13,078 nucleotides of DNA from JACCYI01 sp036389195 (lineage in GTDB: Bacteria; Actinomycetota; Thermoleophilia; Solirubrobacterales; Solirubrobacteraceae), in contig DASVQH010000444.1 of assembly GCA_036389195.1 (NCBI GenBank), positions 1-13,078 on the forward strand. Reading direction: 5' to 3'. Position 1 is the stretch's first letter, and the number at the start of each line of letters is the position of its first letter. Below are positions 1-6,515 of this stretch, one piece after another. A program made the position numbers and the translations under genes. The notes beneath the pieces were generated by a model. The model made no database searches. It saw nothing but the letters and a program-made list of their open reading frames with translations, and was not told the origin of the DNA.

Positions 1-807
1 GAGCACCGCGATCATCGGTCGGCGCGGCCCGCGCCGGTCGCCGACGCGCGCGACGAGCCCGGTCAGCACCATCCCGGCGACGCCGCCGATCAGCGGCACG
101 GTCCGCGCCGCGGTCTCGGTCATCCCGGCGGCGTCCGGGCCGAGCAGGACGGCCGCGCGCGTGACGATCGTCCAGTAGGCGATCAGCACGAGAAAGGCGC
201 ACGCCCAGGCCGCGACGAGCCCGGGGGTCGGGACGAGGCGCGAGCTCGGGGCTGCCGCCGCGCGCTCGGCGCGCCCCACCGGCGCGACGGCGGCGAGGCC
301 CAGCGCGGGGAGCCCGACGGCGCAGACGGCGAGGACGACCTGCGTGCTCGCCACGCTCTCGACGGCGCCGGCCAGGAGCGGCACGAGGAGCGAGCCGACC
401 GCGACCGCGACGCTCATGACGCCGATCGCCCGTCCTGCGCCCTTCGTCCCGCCGAGCGCCGCCAGTGCGGCCTGGGCCGCCGGGGGGAAGCCCGCGGCGG
501 CCGCGCCCTCGAGCGCGCGCGCCGCGAGCCAACCGGCGTCGCCGAGCGGCGCGCACAGGACGAGCCCGGCGAGCACCAGGAGCGCGCACGCGGCGCGCAT
601 CGCGACGCCGGCGCCGCGGCGATCGGCGACCCGGCCCCAGGGCACGAACCCGAGCGCGAACGCCGCGCAGAAGGGCACCACCGAGGCGGCGGGGTCGTCG
701 GGCACGCGCCCGCCGTCGAGCGCCGCGGCGAACGCCGCGACCGAGTAGACGCAGCCGGCGCCGAGCGCGATGCGGAGACGGTCCGAGGATTGTCCAACAA
801 TCGACAC
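1..807 (-). CDS. MFS transporter, N-terminal part (cut by left window edge)
   Basis: The minus strand is open from a GTG at 807 to base 1, giving 269 residues without a stop. Residues about 11-30 form a first membrane helix and about 41-57 a second. They are followed by the loop 'GRVADRRG' (58-65), a match to MFS motif A between helices 2 and 3. A similar loop, 'ARVGDRRGPRRP', lies near the visible end, where the pseudo-repeat of motif A between helices 8 and 9 is expected. This marks a 12-helix major facilitator cut about two thirds along. The substrate cannot be told. GTG 807 is the only start in frame before helix 1; no Shine-Dalgarno precedes it, but a -10-like TACGCT lies exactly 7 bases upstream, suggesting a leaderless mRNA. 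Two operator-like palindromes flank the start, so expression is probably controlled by a repressor that is not in this window. Confidence 0.85.
   Translation of the reverse strand, partial: MSIVGQSSDRLRIALGAGCVYSVAAFAAALDGGRVPDDPAASVVPFCAAFALGFVPWGRVADRRGAGVAMRAACALLVLAGLVLCAPLGDAGWLAARALEGAAAAGFPPAAQAALAALGGTKGAGRAIGVMSVAVAVGSLLVPLLAGAVESVASTQVVLAVCAVGLPALGLAAVAPVGRAERAAAAPSSRLVPTPGLVAAWACAFLVLIAYWTIVTRAAVLLGPDAAGMTETAARTVPLIGGVAGMVLTGLVARVGDRRGPRRPMIAVL
788..802. promoter_or_regulatory. Operator-like palindrome, copy 1
   Basis: This 15-bp site has perfect 6-bp arms, GATTGT and ACAATC, around CCA. It lies within codons 2-7 of the MFS gene, just downstream of the predicted transcription start. 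The TTGT-N3-ACAA core resembles sites bound by FCD/FadR-type GntR regulators (known for that family); assigning the regulator here is inference. The 15-mer AGGATTGTCCAACAA (786-800) recurs exactly at 833-847. Confidence 0.55.
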
Positions 808-814
808 GGTCGGG

Positions 815-843
815 AGCGTAGCGGCTCGCCGTAGGATTGTCCA
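815..843 (-). promoter_or_regulatory. Predicted leaderless promoter of the MFS gene
   Basis: On the minus strand, TGGACA (843-838; 5 of 6 to TTGACA) is followed by a 17-bp spacer and TACGCT (820-815; fits TANNNT). Seven bases then lead to the GTG start at 807. A -10 this close to the start codon is the usual layout of leaderless actinobacterial genes. Predicted by eye only. Confidence 0.45.
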
Positions 844-849
844 ACAACC
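835..849. promoter_or_regulatory. Operator-like palindrome, copy 2
   Basis: This second copy has arms GATTGT and ACAACC (5 of 6 pairs) around CCA, centred 47 bp from copy 1. It covers the predicted -35 element of the MFS promoter (TGGACA, 843-838 on the minus strand). Bound protein would therefore block RNA polymerase. Confidence 0.55.
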
Positions 850-1044
850 CGCGGCCGGGGATGCTTGGCGCCGGACTGCGGGACGGCTGACAGGGCGAGG
901 AGCTTGAAGCCGGCGGGGGCGGGGTAGCGGCGAGGGCCAGGGCAGCGGCGTCGAAGACGGCGACGGGGCTCGGTTTCACCGCGGGTGGCGGACGCGATCG
1001 ACGGAGCTGTCGAGGAGCGGGACGCCCCTCTCCTTCGTTCACCC

Positions 1045-1051
1045 GAAAGGA
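1045..1051 (+). promoter_or_regulatory. Ribosome binding site deciding the start of the half-LIM gene
   Basis: GAAAGGA ends 5 bases before ATG 1057 and is the only convincing Shine-Dalgarno in the area. It favours the 63-residue product over the 87-residue reading from GTG 985. Confidence 0.55.
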
Positions 1052-1056
1052 CCGCC

Positions 1057-1248
1057 ATGAGCCCGATCTTCAAGCTCGGGGCGCGCAACGCCCCTAGCTG
1101 CCCCGCCTGCGCGCGGCCCGTCTACGCGGCCGCCGCCGTCGTGCGCGTGCACGGCGATCGCTACCACGCCGAGTGCGTCCTCTACCAGCCGCGGCGCACG
1201 CGCCCGGCCCCGCAGCAGCGCGCACGCCGCACCGCCGTCAGAGCGTGA
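1057..1248 (+). CDS. Small half-LIM-type zinc-binding protein (63 aa)
   Basis: The ATG at 1057 is preceded by GAAAGGA (1045-1051) at a normal distance, so I prefer it to an in-frame GTG at 985 that has no ribosome site. The 63-residue product has C15-x2-C18-x18-H37-x2-C40, which fits one zinc-binding module of a LIM domain (C-x2-C-x16-23-H-x2-C). The segment 'VRVHGDRYHAEC' (30-40 region) is the typical LIM-like turn before the last Cys. The tail (46-63) is rich in Arg, Pro and Gln and could touch nucleic acid. There is no signal peptide or membrane helix, so it is probably cytoplasmic. I do not recognise a named family; a role in protein or nucleic-acid binding is inference. The gene stands alone between a divergent MFS gene and a broken gene. 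Confidence 0.7.
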   Translation: MSPIFKLGARNAPSCPACARPVYAAAAVVRVHGDRYHAECVLYQPRRTRPAPQQRARRTAVRA

Positions 1249-1270
1249 GTCGGAGAAGAACCGCGTCAAA

Positions 1271-1286
1271 GGGCTGACCGAAGCCC
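1271..1286 (+). terminator. Weak hairpin after the half-LIM gene
   Basis: GGGCT (1271-1275) can pair with AGCCC (1282-1286) across a 6-base loop. It lies 22 bases past the stop codon at 1248. The stem is short and has no T-run, so termination is doubtful. Confidence 0.2.
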
Positions 1287-1301
1287 CAGGCTGACCCGTC
1301 C

Positions 1302-2251
1302 GTGCGACGTGCCCGCGGATCGGCCGCAGCGACCCGCCTCGGCGCCGGGGCCGCCGTGGTCTGCGCGCTCGCCCTGGCCCAGCTCGGCCGCGGCGAACCG
1401 GCCGCGCGGGACACGGTCTTCACCTTCGAGGGACAGGGGTGGGACGCCGCCCGCCCGGTCGAGGTCACCTTCGACGACTGCCCGTCGCCGTACGGATGCG
1501 ACGACGACTCGGAGCGCCGGCGGCTGAAGGTCGACGGCGACGGCCGGTTCACCTTCCGCCTGCGCGCCGGGCCAGGGGAGCCCGACGGGATCGAGGCGGG
1601 GAGCCTTGCGGGGCCACGTTCGCTCAGCGGGCGGTCGAGCGCGACGCCATGGCGGTCCCGCCGCCGAGCACCGAGGAGGAGCGCGCGGAGGCGGCCGCGG
1701 TCGCCGCGGCGACCCGGGCGGCGCGCGCCGCGATCCGCCGCCGCGCCCGTCGCGCGGTGCGCGCGCAGCAACGGGTCTTCCGCTCGATCCGCTCGTGCGA
1801 CCGCCTGTTCGAGGCCGCCGAGTCCGTCGAGCGACGCGCGGTGGTCGCGGATGCGCTGTTCATCCTCGCGACCGATCGCGCCACCTTCCGGGCCCGGCGC
1901 AAGGTGCTGCGCGCCTACGCGACCCGGCTCGAGCGCCTCCGGCTCCGCGATCCCGTCCTGCGCGCCGGCGCCGAGGCGTGGATCGGCACCGTTCGCCACC
2001 CGCCGAAATGGCCGAAGGGCTCGATCTGCCGGAACCTGAGGCGGTGGCGGGCGCACGGCTACGCCAAGGACGCACGTCCTGTCGCTCCTGACGCGACGAC
2101 GCATACCTTCGAGCAGCTGATCACGACGAACCCCGCGCTCGCGGCGGCGCGGAGCCGGCTGCGGATCCTCGCGGCGGGCCGCGAGGTCGCGCTGCTGTTC
2201 GGCGGCGAGCTTCTCTTCGCCGGCGCGGGAGACGACGCCGGCGGCGGGTAG
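1302..2251 (+). pseudogene. Frameshifted exported hypothetical protein
   Basis: Reading from GTG 1302 gives a basic N-terminus, a hydrophobic stretch ('AAVVCALALAQLG') and a beta-rich segment with 'DTVFTFEGQGW', 'VEVTFDDC' and 'RFTFRLRAG'. It looks like a signal peptide or anchor plus a small extracellular Ig-like domain. Near 1600 the frame turns into Arg/Ser/Pro-rich nonsense, while the frame one base back carries sensible helical protein ('ATFAQRAVERDAMAV', 'SCDRLFEAAESVERRAVVAD') to the TAG at 2251. One extra G in the GGGG run 1598-1601 would join them as 'IEAGEPCGATFAQ'. The intact product would be about 316 residues. I recognise no family for the helical half. Alternatives are a sequencing error, slippage at the G run, or a second gene from ATG 1649, which has no ribosome site. 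The end lies 3 bp from the convergent crotonase gene. Confidence 0.6.
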
Positions 2252-2254
2252 GGC

Positions 2255-3190
2255 TCAGTCGCCGGCCGGGCGCGTCACGCCGGACGGCCGGCCGCCGAAG
2301 TCGCCGAACGGTTCGTCGCGCTCGCGCACCGCCTCCTTGAAGCCCGCCTCGGCCGCCCGCTGCTGGAACGCGTAGCCCTCCGGCGTGTGGCGGGCGATGC
2401 CGTCGAAGACCGTGCCGAGCAGCTGCGTCGCGTGCAGTCCCTGGCCGAACGTCTGCTGGTTGATCAGCAGCTTCATCATCTGCAGCTGGTTGACGGGCAT
2501 CCGCGCGATGCGGCGCACGAGCGCCTCGGTCCGGTCCCCGAGCTCGGCCGCCGGCCAGGCCTCGGTGGCGAGGCCCCACTCGACCGCCTCGGTCCCCGAC
2601 AGGCAGTCGCCGGTGAACAGGAGGCGCTTCGCCCGCATCGGCCCGATGCGGTGCGCCCACATCGAGGTGGTCGGCGAGCCCCAGACGCGCGCCGGCGGGT
2701 AGCCGATCTTCGCCGCGTCCTCGATGACCAGGAGGTCGGAGCACAGCGCGAGGTCCGTGCCGCCGGCGACGCAGTAGCCGTGCACCTTGCAGACGACCGG
2801 CTTGGTGCAGTGGAACAGCGCCATGAACGCGCGCACGTTCCGGCTCATCATCGCGTGGTCGATCAGCGGGTCCCACGTCCCCTCCGGGTCGTGGTTGGCC
2901 CGCTGGGTCTCGGGCGCCAGCACGGTCCGGGCGCCGTCGCCGCCCGCCGCGCCGAAGTCGTCCCCGACGCGCGCCTCCGCGCTGGCGACGAGGTCATAGC
3001 CGCCGCAGAACCCGCTGCCGTTCCCGGCCAGCAGGATCACACGCACGTCGGGATCGACGTCCGCGCGCTCGACCGCCGCCGCGATCCGCCCGATCAGCCC
3101 CGCCGTGAGGCCGTTGCCCCGCCGTGGCCGGTCGAGGACGATCCTCGCCACCCGGTCCTCGACGCCGTACTCCAGGTCTTCCGCGTCCAC
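2255..3190 (-). CDS. Crotonase-family protein (enoyl-CoA hydratase/isomerase-like)
   Basis: The 311-residue product starts at GTG 3190, placed by GGAGG (3203-3199) seven bases upstream. It shows the crotonase fold: 'GNGSGFCGGYDL' (57-67) and 'VHGYCVAGGTDLALCSD' (136-152) supply the two oxyanion-hole loops that bind the acyl-CoA thioester carbonyl. 'AKIGYPPARVWGSP' (160-173) is the next conserved segment. At the places of the two catalytic Glu of rat mitochondrial hydratase this protein has Asp146 and Pro166, so simple enoyl-CoA hydration is uncertain. It belongs to an actinobacterial group usually labelled enoyl-CoA hydratase; isomerase, hydrolase or lyase chemistry is equally possible. Expected in the cytoplasm, in acyl-CoA degradation. 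It is transcribed away from the SRPBCC gene across a shared 132-bp region and stands alone. Confidence 0.85.
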   Translation of the reverse strand: MDAEDLEYGVEDRVARIVLDRPRRGNGLTAGLIGRIAAAVERADVDPDVRVILLAGNGSGFCGGYDLVASAEARVGDDFGAAGGDGARTVLAPETQRANHDPEGTWDPLIDHAMMSRNVRAFMALFHCTKPVVCKVHGYCVAGGTDLALCSDLLVIEDAAKIGYPPARVWGSPTTSMWAHRIGPMRAKRLLFTGDCLSGTEAVEWGLATEAWPAAELGDRTEALVRRIARMPVNQLQMMKLLINQQTFGQGLHATQLLGTVFDGIARHTPEGYAFQQRAAEAGFKEAVRERDEPFGDFGGRPSGVTRPAGD

Positions 3191-3198
3191 CGCTGCCG

Positions 3199-3203
3199 CC
3201 TCC
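3199..3203 (-). promoter_or_regulatory. Ribosome binding site fixing the crotonase start
   Basis: On the minus strand GGAGG stands seven bases before GTG 3190. No ATG occurs near the start of the conserved protein, so this site decides the start. Confidence 0.65.
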
Positions 3204-3257
3204 GCGTCTCGTTGCCGGCCACGACCCTTGCGGACGTGCCTTGTACGCGGCGTGCAG

Positions 3258-3283
3258 GTTTCCCTCCACGGACTGTGCGGTAG
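3258..3283 (+). promoter_or_regulatory. Possible SigB/SigF-type promoter of the SRPBCC gene
   Basis: GTTT (3258-3261), a 16-bp spacer and CGGTAG (3278-3283) resemble the GTTT-N15-17-GGGTA pattern of general-stress sigma factors in actinobacteria. It lies 40 bp before the start codon. The match is partial and found by eye. Confidence 0.3.
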
Positions 3284-3322
3284 CCGAGAGGCCAAGAGCA
3301 ACGACCGACCGGAGGTACTGCC

Positions 3323-3787
3323 ATGACCACGATCGAGCAGTCGATCGACGTCGACGCCCCCCTGCGCAGCGTCTACGACCAGTGGACCCAGTTCGAGGAG
3401 TTCCCCCGCTTCATGGGCGGCATCGAGCAGATCCAGCAGCTCGACGAGAAGCGCCTGCACTGGGTGGCCGAGTTCGGCGGCGAGCGCCACGAGTGGGACG
3501 CCGAGATCACCGAGCAGAAGCCCGACGAGCGCGTCGCCTGGCGCAACCTCGACGGCAAGGACAACGCCGGTGTCGTCACCTTCCACCGGCTCGCCGACAC
3601 GAAGACCCGGATCATGGTCCAGATGGACTGGGCGCCTGAGGGCATCAAGGAGAAGATCGGCGCGGCGATCGGCGCCGACGACCTGCGCGTCAAGGGCGAC
3701 CTGAAGCGCTTCAAGGAGCTCGTCGAGGCGCAGGGCGACGCCTCCGGCGGCTGGCGCGGCGAGGTCAAGCGCCCCGACGAGGCGTAG
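3323..3787 (+). CDS. SRPBCC family protein (polyketide cyclase/dehydrase-like)
   Basis: The 154-residue protein starts at ATG 3323 after a clear GGAGG (3311-3315) seven bases upstream. The START/Bet v1-like fold is suggested by the order of elements: an opening strand 'TTIEQSIDVDAPLRSVYDQW' (2-21), then 'FEEFPRFMGGIEQIQQLD', 'HWVAEFGGERHEWDAEI', 'RVAWRNLDGKDNAGVVTFH' and a closing helix 'VKGDLKRFKELVEAQ'. Such proteins bind hydrophobic ligands in a deep pocket; this subgroup is common in actinobacteria and its ligand is unknown. There is no signal peptide, so it is probably cytoplasmic. The charged, less Ala/Arg-rich composition and strong ribosome site hint at good expression. A possible stress-sigma promoter lies upstream and a strong hairpin follows. 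It is monocistronic. Confidence 0.88.
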   Translation: MTTIEQSIDVDAPLRSVYDQWTQFEEFPRFMGGIEQIQQLDEKRLHWVAEFGGERHEWDAEITEQKPDERVAWRNLDGKDNAGVVTFHRLADTKTRIMVQMDWAPEGIKEKIGAAIGADDLRVKGDLKRFKELVEAQGDASGGWRGEVKRPDEA

Positions 3788-3799
3788 GCCGGCCCGCAA

Positions 3800-3826
3800 G
3801 CGGGCGCGCCGCACCGGCGCGCCCGC
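3800..3826. terminator. Strong GC hairpin between convergent genes
   Basis: An 11-bp perfect all-G/C stem (GCGGGCGCGCC at 3800-3810 with its complement at 3816-3826) closes a 5-base loop. It sits between the SRPBCC stop (3787) and the aminotransferase stop (3838), so it could end transcription from both sides. There is no T-run. A smaller hairpin, GCCCG-CAAG-CGGGC (3792-3805), shares its left arm and excludes it. Confidence 0.6.
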
Positions 3827-3837
3827 CCGCACGACGG

Positions 3838-5223
3838 TCAGCGCGTCAGCTCGCGCGCCAGCTCGTCGAAGACCGCGACGTAGTAGTCGACCGCCTCGTC
3901 GGTGTGGGTCACCGACAGCGTCCACTCCTCCTCGCGCCCCGGCGTCATGAAGATCCCGCGGTTGAGGTTCCACAACCAGGCGAGCTCGGACATCTCGGCG
4001 TCCTGGTTGGCCTTGAAGGTCGCGTAGTCGACGATCTTCTCGGTCGAGAACGTCACGCAGCCCTTCGAGCCGATCCCCACCGCGTAGCCCGGCAGCCCGT
4101 AGCGCTCGACGACCTGCTCGCACCCGCCGACGATGCGGTCGTTGAGGTGATCGAGGTGCGCGTAGGCCTCGGGCGTCAGGACCGCCTCGAGGTTCGCGCG
4201 CACCGCCGCCATGCCGAGCGGGTTGCCGTTGTAGGTGCCCACCTGGTAGACGGACCCGTCGGCGACGACGGACATGACCTCCTCGGTGGCGCCGATCGCG
4301 CCGACCGGGAAGCCGCCGCCGAGCGCCTTGGCCAGCGTGACCATGTCCGGGAGGACGCCGAACTTCTCGGTCGCGCCGCCGGGGGCGATGGTCAGGCCGG
4401 TCTTGACCTCGTCGAAGATCAGGACGACGCCGTGGCGGCGCGTGATGTCGCGCACCGCCTCGAGGTAGCCGGGCTCGGGGAGGACGACCCCGAGGTTCAT
4501 CATCGCCGCCTCCATGATCACGCAGGCCGGCTTGCGGCCCTCGCGGTCGAGCGCGACGATCCGCGCCTCCATCGAGTCGGCGTCGTTGAAGTGGACGGCG
4601 TGGACCTGGTCGACCGTGGCCTGCGGGATGCCGGCGCCGTACGGCAGCGAGGCGGGCGCCTCGCGCGGCCCGATGCGGTCGTACTCGACGCCGATCGAGA
4701 CCATCACCGTGTCGTGGTGGCCGTGGTAGGAGCCGAAGATCTTCATCACGTCCTCGCGGCCGGTGAAGGCGCGCGCGATGCGGATCGCGTCCATCGTCGA
4801 CTCGGAGCCCGAGTTGGTGTACCGCCAGCGCGGCAGGTCCCAGCGCCGGCGCAGGTCCTCGGCGACGGCGATGCCGTCCTCGGTCGGCGCGGCGAAGTGC
4901 GTGCCCTTGGCGTAGCGCTCGCCGATCGCGCGGCCGATCGCGGGGTGGGCGTGGCCCTGGACCATCGAGCCGAAGCCGTTGTGGAAGTCCCACATCTCGT
5001 TGCCGTCGACGTCCCACACCTTCGCGCCCTCGCCGCGCTCGAGGTAGAGCGGCCACGGGTCGCGCAGCTGGTAGGAGGAGGCGACGCCGCCGGTGAGGAC
5101 CTCGGCGGCGCGGCGGTACATGGCGGCCGAACCCTGCGTCCGCTCGTCGAGGCGCGCCTCCTCGCGCTCGGTGAGCTCGCGGATGCGGTTGCGGTCGATC
5201 TGGGCGGTGGTGGGTGCGGACAT
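3838..5223 (-). CDS. Class III PLP-dependent aminotransferase (GSA-aminomutase-like)
   Basis: The 461-residue product has the fold-type I, class III aminotransferase motifs: 'NSGSESTMDAIRIARAF' (137-153), 'YHGHHD' (166-171), 'LIFDEVKTG' (268-276) with the PLP-ring Asp271, 'LAKALGGGFPVGAIG' (298-312) with the Schiff-base Lys299, and 'GTYNGNPLGMAA' (329-340). The closest known relative by motif is glutamate-1-semialdehyde 2,1-aminomutase (HemL), but the N-terminus and details differ. A true hemL role is not shown, and the substrate is unknown. It is the last gene of the operon: ATG 5223 lies 2 bases after the murD2 stop, and GTG 5229 two codons earlier would overlap that stop. This tight coupling suggests a job linked to cell-wall glutamate, or simply shared expression. 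A strong hairpin follows. Confidence 0.88.
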   Translation of the reverse strand: MSAPTTAQIDRNRIRELTEREEARLDERTQGSAAMYRRAAEVLTGGVASSYQLRDPWPLYLERGEGAKVWDVDGNEMWDFHNGFGSMVQGHAHPAIGRAIGERYAKGTHFAAPTEDGIAVAEDLRRRWDLPRWRYTNSGSESTMDAIRIARAFTGREDVMKIFGSYHGHHDTVMVSIGVEYDRIGPREAPASLPYGAGIPQATVDQVHAVHFNDADSMEARIVALDREGRKPACVIMEAAMMNLGVVLPEPGYLEAVRDITRRHGVVLIFDEVKTGLTIAPGGATEKFGVLPDMVTLAKALGGGFPVGAIGATEEVMSVVADGSVYQVGTYNGNPLGMAAVRANLEAVLTPEAYAHLDHLNDRIVGGCEQVVERYGLPGYAVGIGSKGCVTFSTEKIVDYATFKANQDAEMSELAWLWNLNRGIFMTPGREEEWTLSVTHTDEAVDYYVAVFDELARELTR

Positions 5224-5225
5224 GC

Positions 5226-6515
5226 TCACATGGTGGCAGTCGCGGCCAGGGCGGCGAAGTGCGCGCCGCGCTCCTCGAAGGAGCGGTTGGCGTGGTAGCT
5301 GGGGGCGGCGGGGGAGAGGAGCCCGACGGTCCCGGGCGCGGCGAAGCGGCGGGCGGCGGCGACCGCCGCGTCCATGTCCGCCGCCGCGACCGTGCGCTCG
5401 GGCGCGAGGCCCGCGGCGCGCGCGGCGGCGAGGAGGCGCCCGCCGGTGGTCGGCAGCCCGATCAGCGCCGCGTCGCGCCGGGCCACGGCGGTGCCGAGCG
5501 CGCCGTACTCCTGGTCGCGGTCGAGCCCGCCGGCGATGAGCACGAGCGGGCGCCCGGCGTAGGCGTCCAGCGCCGCAGCCGCCGACTCGGGCGTCGTCGA
5601 GATGCTGTCGTCGACCCACTCGATCCCGCCGGCGGTCGACACCGTCTGCAGCCGGTGCGGCAGCGCGGCGATGCCGCGGACGGCGGCCGGCAGCGGCGGC
5701 CGCGGCAGCCCGGCGGCGTCGAGCGCGGCGAGCGCCGCGGCGAGGTTCTCGGCGTTGTGGCGACCGCGCAGCGGCAGGTCGGCGAGCGCGACGCGGAGCG
5801 CGCCGCCCTCGCGGACGCCGTCCGCCGCGGCGTGCCACGCGTCCGGCGCGCCGAAGCGCCGCGCCTCCGCGCCGGCGACGGCCCGCCCGGCGGGCAGGAC
5901 CCGTGCTTCGACGCCCGGCAGCCCGAGCAGCCGCAGCTTCTCCCGGCGGTAGGTCGCCTCGTCGCCGTGCCAGTCGACGTGCTCCTTGAACAGGTTCGTG
6001 ACGAGCGCGACCTGAGGACCCACCGGCAGGTCGGCGATCTGGTAGCTCGACAGCTCCACGACCGCCCAGTCGTCCGGCGGGGCGTCGAGCAGGTCGAGCG
6101 CGGGCCGGCCGATGTTGCCGGCCAGGTGCGCCGGGACGCCCGCGGCGCCGAGCAGGTGGGCGACCATCGTCGCCGTCGTGCTCTTGCCCTTCGTCCCGGT
6201 GACGCCGATGACCCGGCGGCCGCCGCGCTCGGCGAGCCACAGTCCGGTCGCTGTGACGACGGGGACGCGCGCGGCGACGGCGCGCACCTCGGGACGATGG
6301 ATCGAGACTCCGGGGGAGCGGACGAGCACGTCGATCTCCGCGGCCGCGGCGTCGGCGGGCGCGACGAGGCGCGCTCCGGGCACGGTCTCCTCGCCGATCA
6401 CCGCGACGATGCGCGCGCCGGGCAGCCGCACGGCGAGCTGGCGCGCGAGGCTCCGCGTCTCGCGCCCGAGCCCCCACAGCCCGACGCGCCGGCCGTCAAG
6501 CTCCGAGAAGCGCAC
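5226..6515 (-). CDS. murD2: UDP-N-acetylmuramoyl-L-alanine--L-glutamate ligase (MurD2)
   Basis: The 429-residue protein is a Mur ligase of MurD type. It has an N-terminal Rossmann-like start 'RVGLWGLGRETRSLA' (10-24), ATP loop 'GTKGKST' (107-113), 'ELSSYQ' (154-159), 'NLFKEHVDWHG' (174-184), a likely carbamoylated Lys193 in 'REKLRLL', 'RHNAEN' (252-257) and 'LPHRLQ' (285-290). The MurD motif DSKATN is replaced by 'DDSISTTPE' (302-310), and the D-Glu-binding end region reads 'SPAAPSYHANRSFEERG' (401-417). These changes and the adjacent murL support L-Glu rather than D-Glu as substrate, as known for MurD2 of Xanthomonas. It acts in the cytoplasm, making UDP-MurNAc-L-Ala-L-Glu with ATP. GTG 6515 overlaps the murL stop by 20 bases, implying translational coupling. 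Confidence 0.88.
   Translation of the reverse strand: MRFSELDGRRVGLWGLGRETRSLARQLAVRLPGARIVAVIGEETVPGARLVAPADAAAAEIDVLVRSPGVSIHRPEVRAVAARVPVVTATGLWLAERGGRRVIGVTGTKGKSTTATMVAHLLGAAGVPAHLAGNIGRPALDLLDAPPDDWAVVELSSYQIADLPVGPQVALVTNLFKEHVDWHGDEATYRREKLRLLGLPGVEARVLPAGRAVAGAEARRFGAPDAWHAAADGVREGGALRVALADLPLRGRHNAENLAAALAALDAAGLPRPPLPAAVRGIAALPHRLQTVSTAGGIEWVDDSISTTPESAAAALDAYAGRPLVLIAGGLDRDQEYGALGTAVARRDAALIGLPTTGGRLLAAARAAGLAPERTVAAADMDAAVAAARRFAAPGTVGLLSPAAPSYHANRSFEERGAHFAALAATATM

Noticed and set aside
985..1056. N-terminal extension of the half-LIM protein from GTG 985
   Set aside because: There is no ribosome site before 985, while ATG 1057 has a good one and the extension has no domain.
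850..1056. Possible riboswitch, gene remnant or small RNA between the MFS and half-LIM genes
   Set aside because: I find no conserved riboswitch core, no convincing hairpin with a T-run, and no coding frame with a start and recognisable protein.
1598..1604. Programmed -1 frameshift in the broken gene
   Set aside because: GGG preceded by G permits slipping, but there is no X-XXY-YYZ heptamer and I see no clear downstream stimulator. A simple indel is the more likely cause; kept only as an alternative.
2255..5056. A 933-codon minus-strand frame running through the SRPBCC gene into the aminotransferase
   Set aside because: Only the part up to 3190 is real (the crotonase). The upstream extension is out of frame with the aminotransferase and antisense to the SRPBCC gene.
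3838..6477. A possible fusion of murD2-region sequence with the aminotransferase in one 879-codon frame
   Set aside because: The upstream half is the wrong frame of murD2 (Arg-rich nonsense). The true aminotransferase starts at 5223 after the murD2 stop.
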